From NCBI GenBank assembly GCA_032768795.1, contig CP136491.1:434001-498000 (forward strand): 64,000 bases of DNA, given 5' to 3'. Both the position numbers and the translations under genes were made by a program. Positions within the stretch are counted from its first letter, which is position 1, and each line of letters starts with the position of its first letter. This document shows positions 43,001 to 54,285 of this stretch, one piece after another. The stretch is from Tremella fuciformis (lineage: Eukaryota; Basidiomycota; Tremellomycetes; Tremellales; Tremellaceae). The notes beneath the pieces were generated by a model, which was not told the DNA's origin, did no database searches, and saw only the letters and a list, made by a program, of their open reading frames with translations.

Positions 43001-45741
43001 CAAATGAGGAAGGAGATTTGTCAGGCGTACTGGGACCGTCAAGGTGAGCTCGACGAAAAGATCCCGCTGTGCCGGATCACTCGAGTGTTGGAGAAGATAG
43101 GACAAGGTGTCGAGCATCTCCTGCAAGATGGGAAGCACCTCCTTATACAAGGCCTCGAAACGACCGCCGCCAATCGATCGGAATAGAGCTCGCAGAATCT
43201 GATAATAAATGGCCGGATCTTCCGCTTTGGCGGCGTAGGAGAACGAGTCCATGATGAGTTTTTGCAGATGCGGTACCAATACGGATTCGTTACTGGCAAT
43301 GAACGTATTGATGGCGAGAAAGGACGATTTGAACAGCCGCAAGAATAAGCTGGACTTGATTTTCGGTTCGGAGCCCAGGGTCTCCAGATGCGCCATGAGG
43401 TATTTGAGGAGGATGGCGATTAGCTGATGCGAGACCGCATCGTGCGTGATAAGGCTATGCAGAACCTGGAAGACGTTGGAACTCGACATCGCGTTCGTGA
43501 CGAAGAAGTCCATGTTGTTGGTCCACACTTCGGCGAAAACGTGAGGCTCGAAGAGGAGTAAGATTTGGTCTACGAGCTCGACGGCGTCTTTGCCCTCGCG
43601 CGAATCACGAGCTCCATCGTATATGGCCAAACAGCGCAGCGTGTTCTGGAAGAATTGACCAAGCATTTCTCCATCGGGTTGTGCGATCTGGCTGTCTTGT
43701 CCGCCCGCTCGTGATGCCGCCAGCAGCGCTCTGATAGTGTGCAGAAGCGTCTTGAAGAGATACCGAGCCTCCTTGCAGAAGCTTTCCAGGGAGTCCTTGG
43801 CATATGCCACGGAATAAACCGGCATGGCTTGCTCGATGACTCTCCAGCCAAACTCCTGCCGATCCGACGGCTGCTCTATTTCGCCCATGGTGATGTCCAT
43901 GTCAGTCTCTCGACCTCCGCTGTCTTCTCGAGGAGCTGTTTTGTCGTTCGCCTTTTCCCTGGTCTGGATAGCTTTCAGGCGGTCGTATATCTGTATCAGA
44001 GAGGCCGTCTTCTCCATGGCAGTGATGAACATCCCTCGTAATATTCTAGCTGCTTCTTGAGGCTCGCCTTTGCTGACAATCGAATCAACCAGAGTGTGCA
44101 GCAGTTTTGCGCACATGGTTTGGATGGAACAGGAGAAAGAAGAGTCCACGAGGTTGCAGGAGAAGACGTAAACGACGCGAGCAAGCTGGTTCATCGGTAG
44201 TTCGTTGCGGACGTGGTGAATGAGATCGGCGACGACAGAGTACGCCAACGGTCGTAAAGTCTCCCGACTAGACACGCCTGTGCCGACAAGAACCCTTTCC
44301 TCGAGGAGCGTGTCGATGTAGGGCACAAAAGCTGACCTAGACTCGGCGGACAAGATGTGCCGAGTCGCAACCAAGAGTTCTTTCCTCGTCCCGACGTCTT
44401 CAGGTGGGCAGTCTCTCAATAGCCTCATGCACGCCTCCGGGAAAACCTCGAGATAGTCCTTCGCATTCGTTCCTTGCGGACCCCGGAGGATATAGGCCAC
44501 AAATGCCATGGTCTTGACTTGCGCCTTGACGAGCTCGGTGTAGATTTCGCGGTTGCCAATTCCAGGTGCCACACCAACGAAGGTGTCGCCCTTCTCCTTT
44601 GCCTCCGCATGTGCCAGCCGTTGCGGTTCAGGCTGTAGTTTGACCGACTCCAAGACGAGGGGATAGAAGTCGAGTAGAGCACCTTGCATGATAGGCTTGT
44701 ATGTCTGGAAGATGAGAACAACGGCAATGGGGCACTCAGTAAGGACCTTGGGCGAGAACAAAGCTTTGGCGAGTGTACTTGGATTCGCACTTTGAGGCGT
44801 CTGTTCACCCGCAGGCGTCTGAGGAGCTGGGGATGTAGTGGACGTAGCCTGCCATCAGCATCCATATGTGGGCTTGAATAGACTGACCTGTGTCTTGCCA
44901 GGAGGGGCGCCGAACTCCTTTTCCACCACAGTCTTCGTGTTGGCATACATCTGCTTGACAAGCTCGAGGAAAGGCTCGACTAGTGGTTCGGCTTGCTCCT
45001 GTCCTCGTCAGCGTGACTCCATCAAGCAGAAAGTAACCCGCCTTGTGATTGCGGATGCCATCGATCATGATTTTGATACACGACAGCGCGTTCTCCTCGT
45101 TCTCCACTTTCAGCAGCTTGATCATCAATTCCATGATCTTGCTCGCGTGCTGCTTGAGCGGCTCATGATGCGGTAAGCGGTGCAAGAAGGAAAGAAGGGT
45201 ATGACGGAATCGCTATATCACTTTGAGCTGCGAGATCACGGATAGCGAAGAGCATGAAGCTCACCTGCTCCATGTTGTCTTTGGTGAACGTGATTGTCCG
45301 TTCATCACTCAGCACCGTACAGACCACCGGCAGTAGTGCCCCAAGGTATTTGTCGTATGAGGCAAAATCTCTGGACGTCTCGGCGGAATCTCGCAGTTCC
45401 ACAGCTGGCCTCGTCAGCGAAACCCCTAATTGTCGCAGAGCGACACACCAATCTCCAGCCGCCGCTTGATGCCTGCCGATATCAGCCAAAAATAACGGGA
45501 TATTGAGCCGCATACCTGTGTTCATGTCTGCCAGCTGGGTCGCGAGCAGCTCAAAGTCTGCTACCGTCATCGGACCCGCGACGCTGAAGCTGGGCGGCGG
45601 CATGCTGCTCATCCCTGCTCCTGCTACCGAGGGCGTGGATGTCTCCAGAGTCGGCGTACCAGCCGGTGCTCCATGTTGAGCAGCGGTGGAAGCCTTTCTC
45701 GGTCGACCGGACCGATTGGTGGACGGACCGCTGCTCGCCAT
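34004..45741 (-). CDS. TRA1: Tra1/TRRAP, PIKK-family pseudokinase scaffold of SAGA and NuA4
   Basis: Giant nuclear scaffold that binds transcription activators and recruits the SAGA and NuA4 histone acetyltransferase complexes. About 11.7 kb, with around a dozen short introns, encodes roughly 3,600-3,700 residues, close to yeast Tra1 (3744). Two very long exons cover the helical region (41441-44761 and 39176-41287), and another, 35631-39143, the FAT domain and the start of the kinase-like domain. The pseudokinase follows in short exons (for example CFRRILMIGSNGETYTW). The protein ends LTPNMQHFITRTGIEG ... LAQMGENFMAWY, the FATC signature. The usual kinase catalytic residues are absent, as expected for TRRAP. 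The start is the ATG at 45741; introns in the first 1 kb and last 1.6 kb are dense and were not all fixed to the base. Confidence 0.95.
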
Positions 45742-46103
45742 GTTGACGACGAAATAGGCCAACTGGGCGGTTTGGCGGCGTGATTGATCGTTATTTCATA
45801 TGCAGAGAAGGAATGCTGGGTATACGACGACGCGGAAGCTGTTCCCCTGTCGTCCGTAGGGGTGTTGTGACGGATGCGACGACAGAGGACAGGCAAGAGA
45901 CAAGAAGTTGGAAGTCGAAAGACCAAAATCTCGTTTTGGGAGAAGAACCAGAGATGCTCGAAACAGGTCCGGTCGTGAATTCACGCGGCCCGACATTAGG
46001 AAACGACAAGAAACAATTCTAATGCGATTAGTAAACGGGTCCCGAGCCGGGATTACTAGTCGGTCGTAGCTCGAGACTGCATCGTCACGATGCATATGTA
46101 CAC
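45742..46103 (-). promoter_or_regulatory. Promoter region of TRA1 and 3' end of EMC2
   Basis: These 362 bases lie between two genes transcribed in the same direction. They must hold the EMC2 terminator and the TRA1 promoter. No TATA box or other clear motif is seen. Confidence 0.4.
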
Positions 46104-47209
46104 CTATCTGATGGCTGAGGCCTCGCCCAGGACGCCACGTCTTACCTCTATACCTGCACCTCGAGCCGCCAATAGCCTCTCCGTGGCGAGCTCTAGTAAA
46201 GCATGTAGCTGCTGCGAGGTTGTCACGCTGTTTGCGGGAACACTTGTGGCCAATGAGGCCGAACCCTCCTCGAGGAGTCGGCGCGAGCACTGACACTTAG
46301 CCAGCCCATGTCAAGCAATTGGTGTGCACACCTTTTCCACGCCCCACCAAGACCGTGTGTTGCGTTGTGCACCAATGTTGGTTCCTTCAGGTCCTGCTTC
46401 CATCTCAGTCGCTCGAAGGAAGTATTTCAAAGCCAGCTGGAAGTCCCTTGGACATGTTAGCGAGATGGTTTATCTGGACACGCCATGCCACTTACTGGGA
46501 TGTGTATGCGACTTCACCCGCTCGGCAGACGGCGAACGAATCCCATGTCTGGAGAACCATGAGGTGTCCGAGCGCAGTGAGCGCTTGGCCGTACAGACCA
46601 AGCTCGCAATATAGATCAGCGAGGAGTGACCATCCTGAAGGGTCCGTATAGAAGTTGTCCAGATATGTGAGCAGCAATGGCAAGGTAGTCGGGATGTCGG
46701 TTGTCGATAGCGACAGTGCGATCAGCCGTTGGTGTACGGCCTGACTCGTTAGCGGTATGCCACGAGACTCCTGCGTCAACGGGCACTCACGACGTTGGTC
46801 TCGTCCTTCTCGAGCAAGCTTTGATACAATCTTTTGGCTTCTGCTGGTTCGCCCTTGGCTTCCAATGCAAGTCCATCCAGGATGGCCACTCTAGGTGAAT
46901 TGGGAAAACGACGATGGAGAAGCTGTATTTGCGCCTGTATCTCAGCAGCAAACTACTCTCAGTGTCTGGCAACACACCTCCGCTGCTGCTCTTTGACCAC
47001 AGTCAAGCGCGGCTATAGCCAACTGCTCCCTGATTGCCCATTCTGCACCGTCAACCCCGCTCTTCACGCAGCTACTGGTCAAAGGACGCACCCTGTTCCC
47101 CCAGCCTCGCCGAAGCCAGCACTTTCGGAGCAAGGTCCAGGACTTCCTCTGAGTGTCTTGCCCCGAGGTTCCGCCAACGAGCTAGCTGCTCGAGGTCGGA
47201 CAATCCCAT
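46104..47209 (-). CDS. EMC2: ER membrane protein complex subunit 2 (EMC2)
   Basis: Cytosolic TPR subunit of the ER membrane protein complex, which inserts tail-anchored and multipass proteins. Six exons (introns 47043-47091, 46941-46977, 46741-46790, 46447-46495, 46290-46331) give 292 residues. The family core is plain: HRRFPNSPRVAILDGLALEA, KGEPAEAKRLYQSLLEKDET, AVHQRLIALSLSTTD, DPSGWSLLADLYCELGLYGQ, and SQDFQLALKYFLRATEME ending in SWWGVEK. Length matches the family (about 290-300). The second intron is only 37 nt with a GAG acceptor. The final exon is the least certain, since GAGGTAAGA within it could serve as another donor. Confidence 0.9.
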
Positions 47210-47527
47210 CACCCTTCCCCTATAGCTGCTTTGCGTATCGGCTGGAGCTGTAAATGCAAAGAGAGGACTACCTTACGGTACGGAATCCTCGAAGTAGCCG
47301 AGCGAATGACTTCTTCGCCGAGGCGGACTCCCGATTCGATATCTTCCTTTGCTTCTACTTTCTCTTCCGACCCGCATAACAAAGATAGACGATAAGAGGG
47401 CCTTCGAGACGAGCCCACGTTTGCTCGAGGCCACCGCAAAGCCTGGTCGTCAAAAAGCCCGCTTGGTGCTGACTGCACCTTCTCATTCCCCTTTCCCTTC
47501 CTTGACCTTTCCCACATCGGGTTCGCC
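47210..47527. promoter_or_regulatory. Divergent promoter between EMC2 and the PFK2 gene
   Basis: These 318 bases separate the two start codons. The right half is CT-rich toward the PFK2 start (CTTTCCCTTCCTTGACC). An open frame on the minus strand here has no homology and is read as leader sequence. Confidence 0.4.
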
Positions 47528-49676
47528 ATGGCCGCGCCGCTCTACGTCACCCAGTCTGGCCGACTCTGGCATGCTGGTCTCATCCTGATCGTCACTGTAG
47601 GCCTTCCAGGTATGTGCATGGCACCGAGTACTCTTCAGCTGATGGACAGCCCGGGGCAAAACCCACATCTCCCGTGCTCTGGAACGGTATCTTCGCTGGC
47701 TCGGCGTCAAGACTAGAGTCTACTCTTTGGGTGACTATCGACGCAGAGTGTTAGGCGGTGCGAAAAACCTGCCTCCAGACTACTTTGCCTTCAATCCAAG
47801 TATGCAAGATGACTGCCGGGCTCCCCTCAGAGAAGCTGACCTTCAAGATCGTCCGAGATCGGAGGCGACCAATGCATTGCGCAGGCGGGTCAAGAATGAG
47901 CTCGAAGACCAGATCATGGAGTTCTTCTTGACTCAGAAGGGTCAGGTCGTTATCTACGATGCCAACAACGGACACAGCACCGCCAGAAGGGAGTGCATCC
48001 AGAAATTTGAGAGCAAAGGAGTGCACGTCATCTTCCTAGGTTCGTCGCAGCAGTTTCCACACGAACCAAAGGGCTGACGGCAGAATCATTGTGCGACAAG
48101 AACGACATCATCGAACGCAATATCCGCAGCGTAAAGCTCTCAAGTCCTGATGTACGCCCTCTGCCCAACACCTGTCAATCCACAAGCTCACTCGACCAGT
48201 ACAAAGGCTGGGATGCTGATCGTGCGGTCGCCGATTATTGGGGTCGCATCCGAGAACAAGAGGAGCAGTACGAGACGGTACGCGTGGAAGAGGGACCTTA
48301 TATCAAGATCATGAATGTCGGGGAAACGATCGAGGTGAACCGGATAGAGGGTGAGTGCGACTATGCTGTCTTGCACTTCCAGGTACTGAAACTTTGGCTG
48401 ACCCTGTGAGGCTATCTGCAGACTCGATGTTGCTTTTTCCTTATGAATATCCATACGAAGCCTCGTGTGATCTACTTCGCAAGAGTGAGTCCGCTAGCGG
48501 GAGGATCGCACTTCCAGGACGCTGACAAACAGTCTGGCCAATCCCTCATTGAGCACTCGTACAAAGCCGACTCGGACCTCTCTCCTGCGGGATGGGAATA
48601 TGCTCAACGGCTTAAAGCAGCCGTCATGGCTCGGCGAAAAGCCTATCGTGAAGAGGAGAAGAAGATCAAAGGCGATGCGTTGCCCGAACAAAATCCGTTG
48701 ATCGTGTGGACTTCGACTCGCCGGAGAGCCCATCATACTGCATGGCCTTTCACCCGAGGGCGGTACAAGGTCGTGCAGAAGGCCATCATGAGCGAAATCA
48801 ACCCGTCAGCTAAGCTATCCGCGTATTCACCAAGCTGATGTCCAGTGGTGTGTGGGACGGTCTGTCCTCAGAAGAAGCTATGAAGGTGTACCCAGATGAA
48901 TGGGACCGTTTCTTGGCGGACCCATACGCCCACCGTGCCCCACGAGCAGAGTCGTACCACGATCTCAGCGGTGAGCCTTTTGCTTGCAATTTTGGGGAGA
49001 GCTGAGAGCCAGTTCGTCTTGAACCAATCATCTTCGAACTCGAGCGGTGCCAAGAAGATCTGCTTATCATTGGACACGCCTCTGTGATACGCTGTCTGGT
49101 CAGTGGTCTTTCGAGATCCAATATCTGGCATTGAACAAGTAGCTCGCGTATCTTGTCGGACTCCCTCCCAGCGAGGTCCCCGCGGTTGAGATCGCTCGGG
49201 GCGATCTGGTCGAAGTGACGCCAGCATCTTACGGTGTCATGACTCGCGCATACCATTTCTGGTCCGGCGAAGGACGAGGGAATGCCTCGGGCCAGAACTT
49301 GTACGAAAACTTTGCTGAGTCGACCTTGTTCCAGAAAGATACCATGGTATTCTCGGGCGAAACGCAAGACATGCTGCAAGCTGCTGCGGATGAAGAGGTC
49401 TTGGACAAGCAAGCCGAGGCTGGTGAGCGCGAGAGGGAACGACTTCGTAGAAGAGTTGGCTCCTCCGACGGTACTCGCAGTGCACCAACGCTCGAAGGCG
49501 TGCGGGAGGGGCGCGAGGACGCGGAGGAGTTCACGGAACAGGCAGTAAGAGATGCCGTTGCTGCGCATGCCAAGAGACATGCCGATGCCGAGGCGGCCGC
49601 AAACGAGGCCAAGGAAGATGCCGAGCGGGGTAGGCCAATCAGCGTCCTGAACCTGGATACTTCGGTGGCGCTGTAG
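47528..49676 (+). CDS. PFK26: 6-phosphofructo-2-kinase with probably inactive fructose-2,6-bisphosphatase domain
   Basis: Makes fructose 2,6-bisphosphate, the activator of glycolysis at phosphofructokinase-1, in the cytosol. Ten exons (introns 47610-47649, 47800-47847, 48040-48083, 48152-48199, 48351-48410, 48485-48532, 48805-48845, 48971-49012, 49099-49142) give 577 residues. Kinase domain: P-loop GLPARGKTHISRALERYL, VYSLGDYRR, IYDANNGHSTARRE, VIFLESLCDK. Phosphatase domain: where the family has RHG with the phospho-accepting His, this protein reads YFARSGQSL, so Ser occupies the His position (about residue 240). The second His site is kept (LIIGHASVIRCL). The same His-to-Ser change in yeast Pfk26 abolishes phosphatase activity. 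The tail from about 490 is a charged Glu/Arg/Ala helix region. Confidence 0.95.
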
Positions 49677-49748
49677 GCTTGAAAGGGCTACTGATGACTG
49701 TCCATGCGCGTTCATGTATGATATGGGGGGTAGATGCAGGTCAACGAA

Positions 49749-51165
49749 TCATATATTGTCCTTTTGCTGTCCTTTCGCCGACTGCTCGTTCCCAGATTTC
49801 ACATTGCAAGATGATGCCGAGTCCGCCGCTTGGCGCAGAGCGACGGCATTGGCAATCAAGCAGGCTGTCGTCACGCCGCCCATGCGCTCCACGTAGACCC
49901 GCGCCCTGTCCTGAACGTCCGCCTCAAAGTTGCTCGTCATGGCCACGTTGATGCACACACATCCGTCCTTCAGACTCGCAGTGGGGACCTTGTACCGGTC
50001 GGACGGGACGGCCGAGACGACAACGTCGCTCAAGCGTAGGCAGTCGTCGGTGCTTACCGACGCAGGGAGCGAGGTGATGCAGTACGTGTCTGCGCTAGGG
50101 TGTCGGTGATAGATCTGAATAGAGGCTATGTCGATGCTGAACACGAGGGCGCCTTCATTGGCGAGCATCGCAGCGAGAGGTCGGCCCACCGTCTCCGATC
50201 TAAAGGTCAGCCTATCGCACGCACACGCTGAAACCCGCTGCTGACCGATTGATCACGCTGACGACTTGCATCTCGAGCCGCTGACCTCGAGGGCGGTAAG
50301 ACCGATACACGTCGGCTAGACTTTGGAGTATGCGCACCACACCAAGTGGCGTGCAGGGGTACGAGTGTGCGCTGCTCTCTTTCCTGACCATGTCCGTGTC
50401 AGGCTCGTTCAGCAGCGCCACGGGATGTCGGTAGACGTGCTCGAGGCTGCTGGGACTGATGGCCTCGATATCGATCCGCGGGCTGATCATCGCTCGCAGA
50501 GCCTCGTCCTTGTCCCCGCCGAACAGCGGGAAATAGACGATGAGTCCGTCGACGGCAGCGTCGCCGTTGATGCCCTGGATTGTCTCCCGTACAGCGTCGA
50601 AAGACTCTTCGCACCGCCGTATCTCGAAGTCGACGCCCAGCTTGTTTGCTGCAGACGCAGTAGAGCGCGAATAGCTCACGCTGCCCGCATCGGCAGATGC
50701 AAGCAGGCCCACAATCCGTACCCGGCGCTCGAGGGCAAGTGCAGCGCACGAAGAACGCGTCCAGGTGTTGATTGGCGCTGTGAAAGTCGCCAGCTTCGGC
50801 GCGACGCACGGCGCGCGGAGAACGGGGTCGAGGTGCAGGACAGGGATCGGGATTGGCAGAGGGGACGGGCAGGCGCCACATACGGACGGCACGATGCTGC
50901 GTCTAGGCTTTTCGATGAGGCCAAAGGCCAGCAGGGCATCGCAGGTGTGCGCGTCGGGCAATGGAGAGGGAGCGCGAGAGAGGCACGGTGTGGTCAGTGC
51001 GGTCGAGGCGCTCGACAGGCTGTCGGTCTCCGAGTAGGTAGATGCGACGGATGAAACCGACGAGGCTCGGGACATGGTAGGCCGGTGGAGAGGAAGAGGG
51101 AGGCGAGCAGACGGGCCGTACATGTCGGCGAAACACTGGAGTAGAATGTCAAAGGGAAGATGCAA
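49749..51165 (-). CDS. MTD1: NAD-dependent methylenetetrahydrofolate dehydrogenase (Mtd1)
   Basis: Cytosolic one-carbon enzyme oxidising 5,10-methylene-THF with NAD. Two exons (intron 50200-50245) give 456 residues from the ATG at 51165, or 426 from the ATG at 51075. The Mtd1 pattern is clear: GDAAVDGLIVYFPLFGGDKD, IDIEAISPSSLEHVY, SYPCTPLGVVRILQSLADVY, VVSVINRSETVGRPLAAMLA, VVVSAVPSDRYKVPTA, and GGVTTACLIANAV. This is the monofunctional NAD type, not the trifunctional C1-THF synthase. The catalytic part starts only after about 120 residues of Ser/Pro/Leu-rich sequence with no counterpart in yeast Mtd1 (320 residues). The true start may be internal, or the extension may be a targeting or disordered region. 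Its stop converges on the PFK2 stop, 72 bases apart. Confidence 0.9.
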
Positions 51166-51600
51166 GTGGGGTGTGCGAGAGTGTGCCTGTGGTAAGGAGC
51201 GTGATGATCGACCTGCGAGATGAGATTGGTAGAGGACGGAACGTGCGAAGTATAGGTATGGCAGCTTAAGTATCAGAACGTGCAGTGGCCATTGTTTGCT
51301 GTGTTATGTTGTATTGTGTATCAGGCGTGCAAGTGAGACTCGGCACGTCATGGTCAGATTTGCGTGGCTGGAGCAGATTGAGACGAGTCAACGAGTCAGT
51401 ATCGACGTTTCGACCACTCACTAGTCCATTATATCAGACAAAGCACCAATCAGCAGGAGGAATGCAATGCTTAGTGGGCCTGGGCAGCGACACAGTCTTG
51501 TCGCTCATTTGTCCACGCTCATCTACTCCAAACATCGCGTGATAGCGAAGCCGAGCGCTGCTTGCCGTTTTGGGTTCCGGTGTCTGCCATGCATGTAGAA
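51166..51600 (-). promoter_or_regulatory. Promoter region of MTD1 and 3' end of the bL31m gene
   Basis: These 435 bases contain no gene. Short AT-rich stretches around 51290-51320 (TGTTATGTTGTATTGTGTAT) may mark the bL31m 3' end. No clear TATA box for MTD1 is seen. Confidence 0.4.
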
Positions 51601-52155
51601 TCACTTCCTCTTGCCTCCCGCTGCAGGCTTCTTGACCTCCTTCCCGCCAACTTTTTCCTCCTTCGCTCCCTCCGACATCCAGTCCAGATCTTCGGCACTG
51701 AAGCCCCGTTGACGCTCCTTTCCACTGCTTTTCGGCGGAGACCCGGCCGGCGCAGACGTGCTCGCTGATGGTGTAGATGAAGAAGCCGAAGCAGACATGT
51801 CGAATCGCCGCATGAACCTGCCCACCCGCCCCTCCTCTCCTGCTTCTCCGCCTCGCACATCGGTCCCCGGCGCCCAAAGCGGGTTGTTGGTCACGTCTCG
51901 CGTGAGCCGTAGCGTCTGTGGTGTCGGGGCGGTGGTGTAGGATGTGAATGTTGATCCGTCCGACAAGACCACTGTTTGGGGGTATATCGGCGGCATTGGT
52001 GCCGGCATCGTAGGTGCGGGTCGCAGATGACTTTTGGAGGGCCAAGACGATGAGGATGAGGCGGCTCGGGAGCTCGAGGCGACGGGCGTCGGCGAAAATC
52101 CCACTCGGAACGTCGACGCGCGAACCGTCGCTCGAATCGATGTGGCTGCTGACAT
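51601..52155 (-). CDS. MRPL36: Mitochondrial large-subunit ribosomal protein bL31m
   Basis: Component of the mitochondrial large ribosomal subunit. A single exon of 184 residues. The N-terminus is a presequence (MSAATSIRATVRASTFRVG). The bL31m core lies at about residues 55-95: YPQTVVLSDGSTFTSY followed by RLTRDVTNNPLWAPG, matching the LSDGST and DxxNNPLW signatures of fungal Mrpl36. The remaining half is a Ser/Pro-rich linker and a basic/acidic end (GFSAEDLDWMSEGAKEEK) that is usual in fungal homologues. The ATG at 52155 lies 240 bases from the divergent eIF3e start. Confidence 0.85.
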   Translation of the reverse strand: MSAATSIRATVRASTFRVGFSPTPVASSSRAASSSSSWPSKSHLRPAPTMPAPMPPIYPQTVVLSDGSTFTSYTTAPTPQTLRLTRDVTNNPLWAPGTDVRGGEAGEEGRVGRFMRRFDMSASASSSTPSASTSAPAGSPPKSSGKERQRGFSAEDLDWMSEGAKEEKVGGKEVKKPAAGGKRK

Positions 52156-52395
52156 TGTGTCCTGTCGCTGATCGTGAGGAAGCTTCAGGAGGACTGGTAG
52201 CTTGGTAGCTTGCTGTATCGATGTTGGAATGGACTTTTGGAGGATGGACCGTGAGAGACTGTGTCGTGGTGATTTGCCACTTGACCGGGAATAGCCGGGA
52301 ATATAGATTTCAGTGCGATTCGGTGCATTGTTCGTTGTTCGCGTGGACTCAAAGTAGTAGCAGCAAAGCCAAGTTGAAAAGGTCATTCACTCACC

Positions 52396-54023
52396 ATGTC
52401 AGCTCAGGCAGAGGCTTCGTCCTCGTCATCCAGCATGGCAGAGTACGACCTGACCCAAGTGAGTGGAAACACGCAATCGAGACGCGTTGGCTGACGGTGG
52501 CTAGAAGCTGGTCCCTCACCTGGACCGGCATTTGATCCTACCTTTGCTCAACCACTTGGTGGATATCGAGCTCTTCCCCTTGGCGCAACTGGAGAAAGCC
52601 CAGTATGATTTGGTCAAAGATACCAACATGGTGGACTACGCGCAGGGGCTTTTCGAGACCGTGAAGGCACAGGACCCGAGTCTGGCACCGAGAGGTGGGT
52701 TCAAACCGATATTCCTGGGCCAATGGCTGACTGGACTCAGATAGCGACAAATTGCGGGCAGACATCACCCGCCGATACGAGGCTCTGCGTGATCAGGTCA
52801 CGGAGGTGGACAAGGTGTTGAACGACCCCGAGGCGGTCAGCAAGTTCCGAGGCGATCGAGAGGGAATTCTCGAGATTCTGAAGAACGAATACCACATCTC
52901 GCCCGAGCAGATCACCGCGCTGTACCACTACGGCCAGTTTTACTACTCGTCTGGACAGTACACCGAGGCGGCCGAGTACCTGCACAAATTCTTGCAGTTT
53001 TCGACCAACTTTGAGCTGTCTCTCTCGGCTCACTGGGGTCGACTGGCGTGTAACATCTTTGCAGGAGAGTTCGAGGCGGCTCTGACCGAGGTCAAGGACC
53101 TGCGCGACCTCATCGACAACCCGCACGGCACATCAATGGCCAACTCGCTCTCCCAGCTGCAAGCCCGGACGTGGCTTCTGCATTGGTCCCTCTTTGTCTT
53201 CTTCAACCTCGAGTCGTCCGGCTGCCAACAGCTGCTCGAGATGTTCCTCTCGCCCGCCTACCTTAACACCATCCAGACTTCCTGCCCCCACCTCCTGCGC
53301 TACCTCGTCGCTGCCGCCGTCATCTCGCGCCGGGCACCGAAACCCGCCGGCACGCGCGGCAACCGGGACCACATCCGCGACTTGACCAAGATTGCGGTCA
53401 TGGAGGAGTACCAGTACTCGGACCCGGTCACGTCGTTCCTCAAAGATCTCTTTGGCGACTTTGACTTTGAGAAGGCTCAGCAGCGCCTGACGGTCGCCGA
53501 GAGCGTAGTGCGCGCCGACTTTTTCCTGAGCGGATTTGCCGACGAGTTTGTCGAGAACGCCCGATGGTTGGTCTCCGAGGTGTTCTGCCGGATACATCAG
53601 CGCATCGACATCAGCGACTTGAGCAAGACGCTCAACCTGAGCAACGAGGAGGGCGAGAGGTGGATCGTCAACTTGATCCGCGACTCGCGGATAGGCGTCG
53701 AGGCGAAGATCGACCTCAAGTCGGTAAGTCTCAGCTACTCCTTTCCTTTCCGTCCAGCTGATCCACAGAATATGTTGCACATCACACGACCGCACACTAC
53801 ACCAACTGCATATTTGGCCGATACCCTGCGCGGCCTGGCATTCCGGTCGCAAGCAGTCCAATTTGCCATGCAAAACACCGACCAGCCACAACGGACAGGC
53901 GAGCGCGCCGGGCGAGGCGAGCGCGGGGAGCGGAGGGGACCGAGAGAAGGTGGGCAGGGCGGACGGCCAGCAGCAGGGAGGAGACCGGACGCCGCGGCGC
54001 CCGAGGCTGAAGTGGCGGCCTGA
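52396..54023 (+). CDS. INT6: Translation initiation factor eIF3 subunit e (Int6)
   Basis: Subunit of eIF3, which brings mRNA and initiator tRNA to the 40S ribosome. Four exons (introns 52459-52504, 52695-52740, 53724-53768) give 496 residues. The eIF3e N-terminal domain is recognisable ([33 protein letters not shown]), and the helical repeat region includes [20 protein letters not shown] and [16 protein letters not shown]. The PCI domain lies at about residues 290-410 ([53 protein letters not shown]). The last 60 residues form an Arg/Gly-rich tail ([18 protein letters not shown]), probably RNA-binding or methylated. The first ATG after the divergent promoter is used. Confidence 0.95.
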
Positions 54024-54285
54024 TCATCATGTCTGTTGGCGACATGCTGCATGTATTTACTTGCATGGTTGTGCGTCCAGTCATATAGGCTGAGCGGGCC
54101 AGCGGGCAAGAGGGCAAGGAGACGAGCTGCATCATGCATGGTGCAACTGAGGGTCAAAGAATGAGTGAGTGTATGTGTGCTGTGCAGTGCTGTGCTGTTG
54201 GGGATCAATGCCTAGAGTATGGGGTGCGGGAACGGGCGGGGGGGGGAGAGACGGTTCGGCAAAGGGTACACATCGGGGTCATCGA

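Noticed and set aside
47210..47529. Minus-strand frame of 106 codons upstream of EMC2
   Set aside because: EMC2 is complete from the ATG at 47209 with family length; the upstream frame has no homology and overlaps the divergent promoter.
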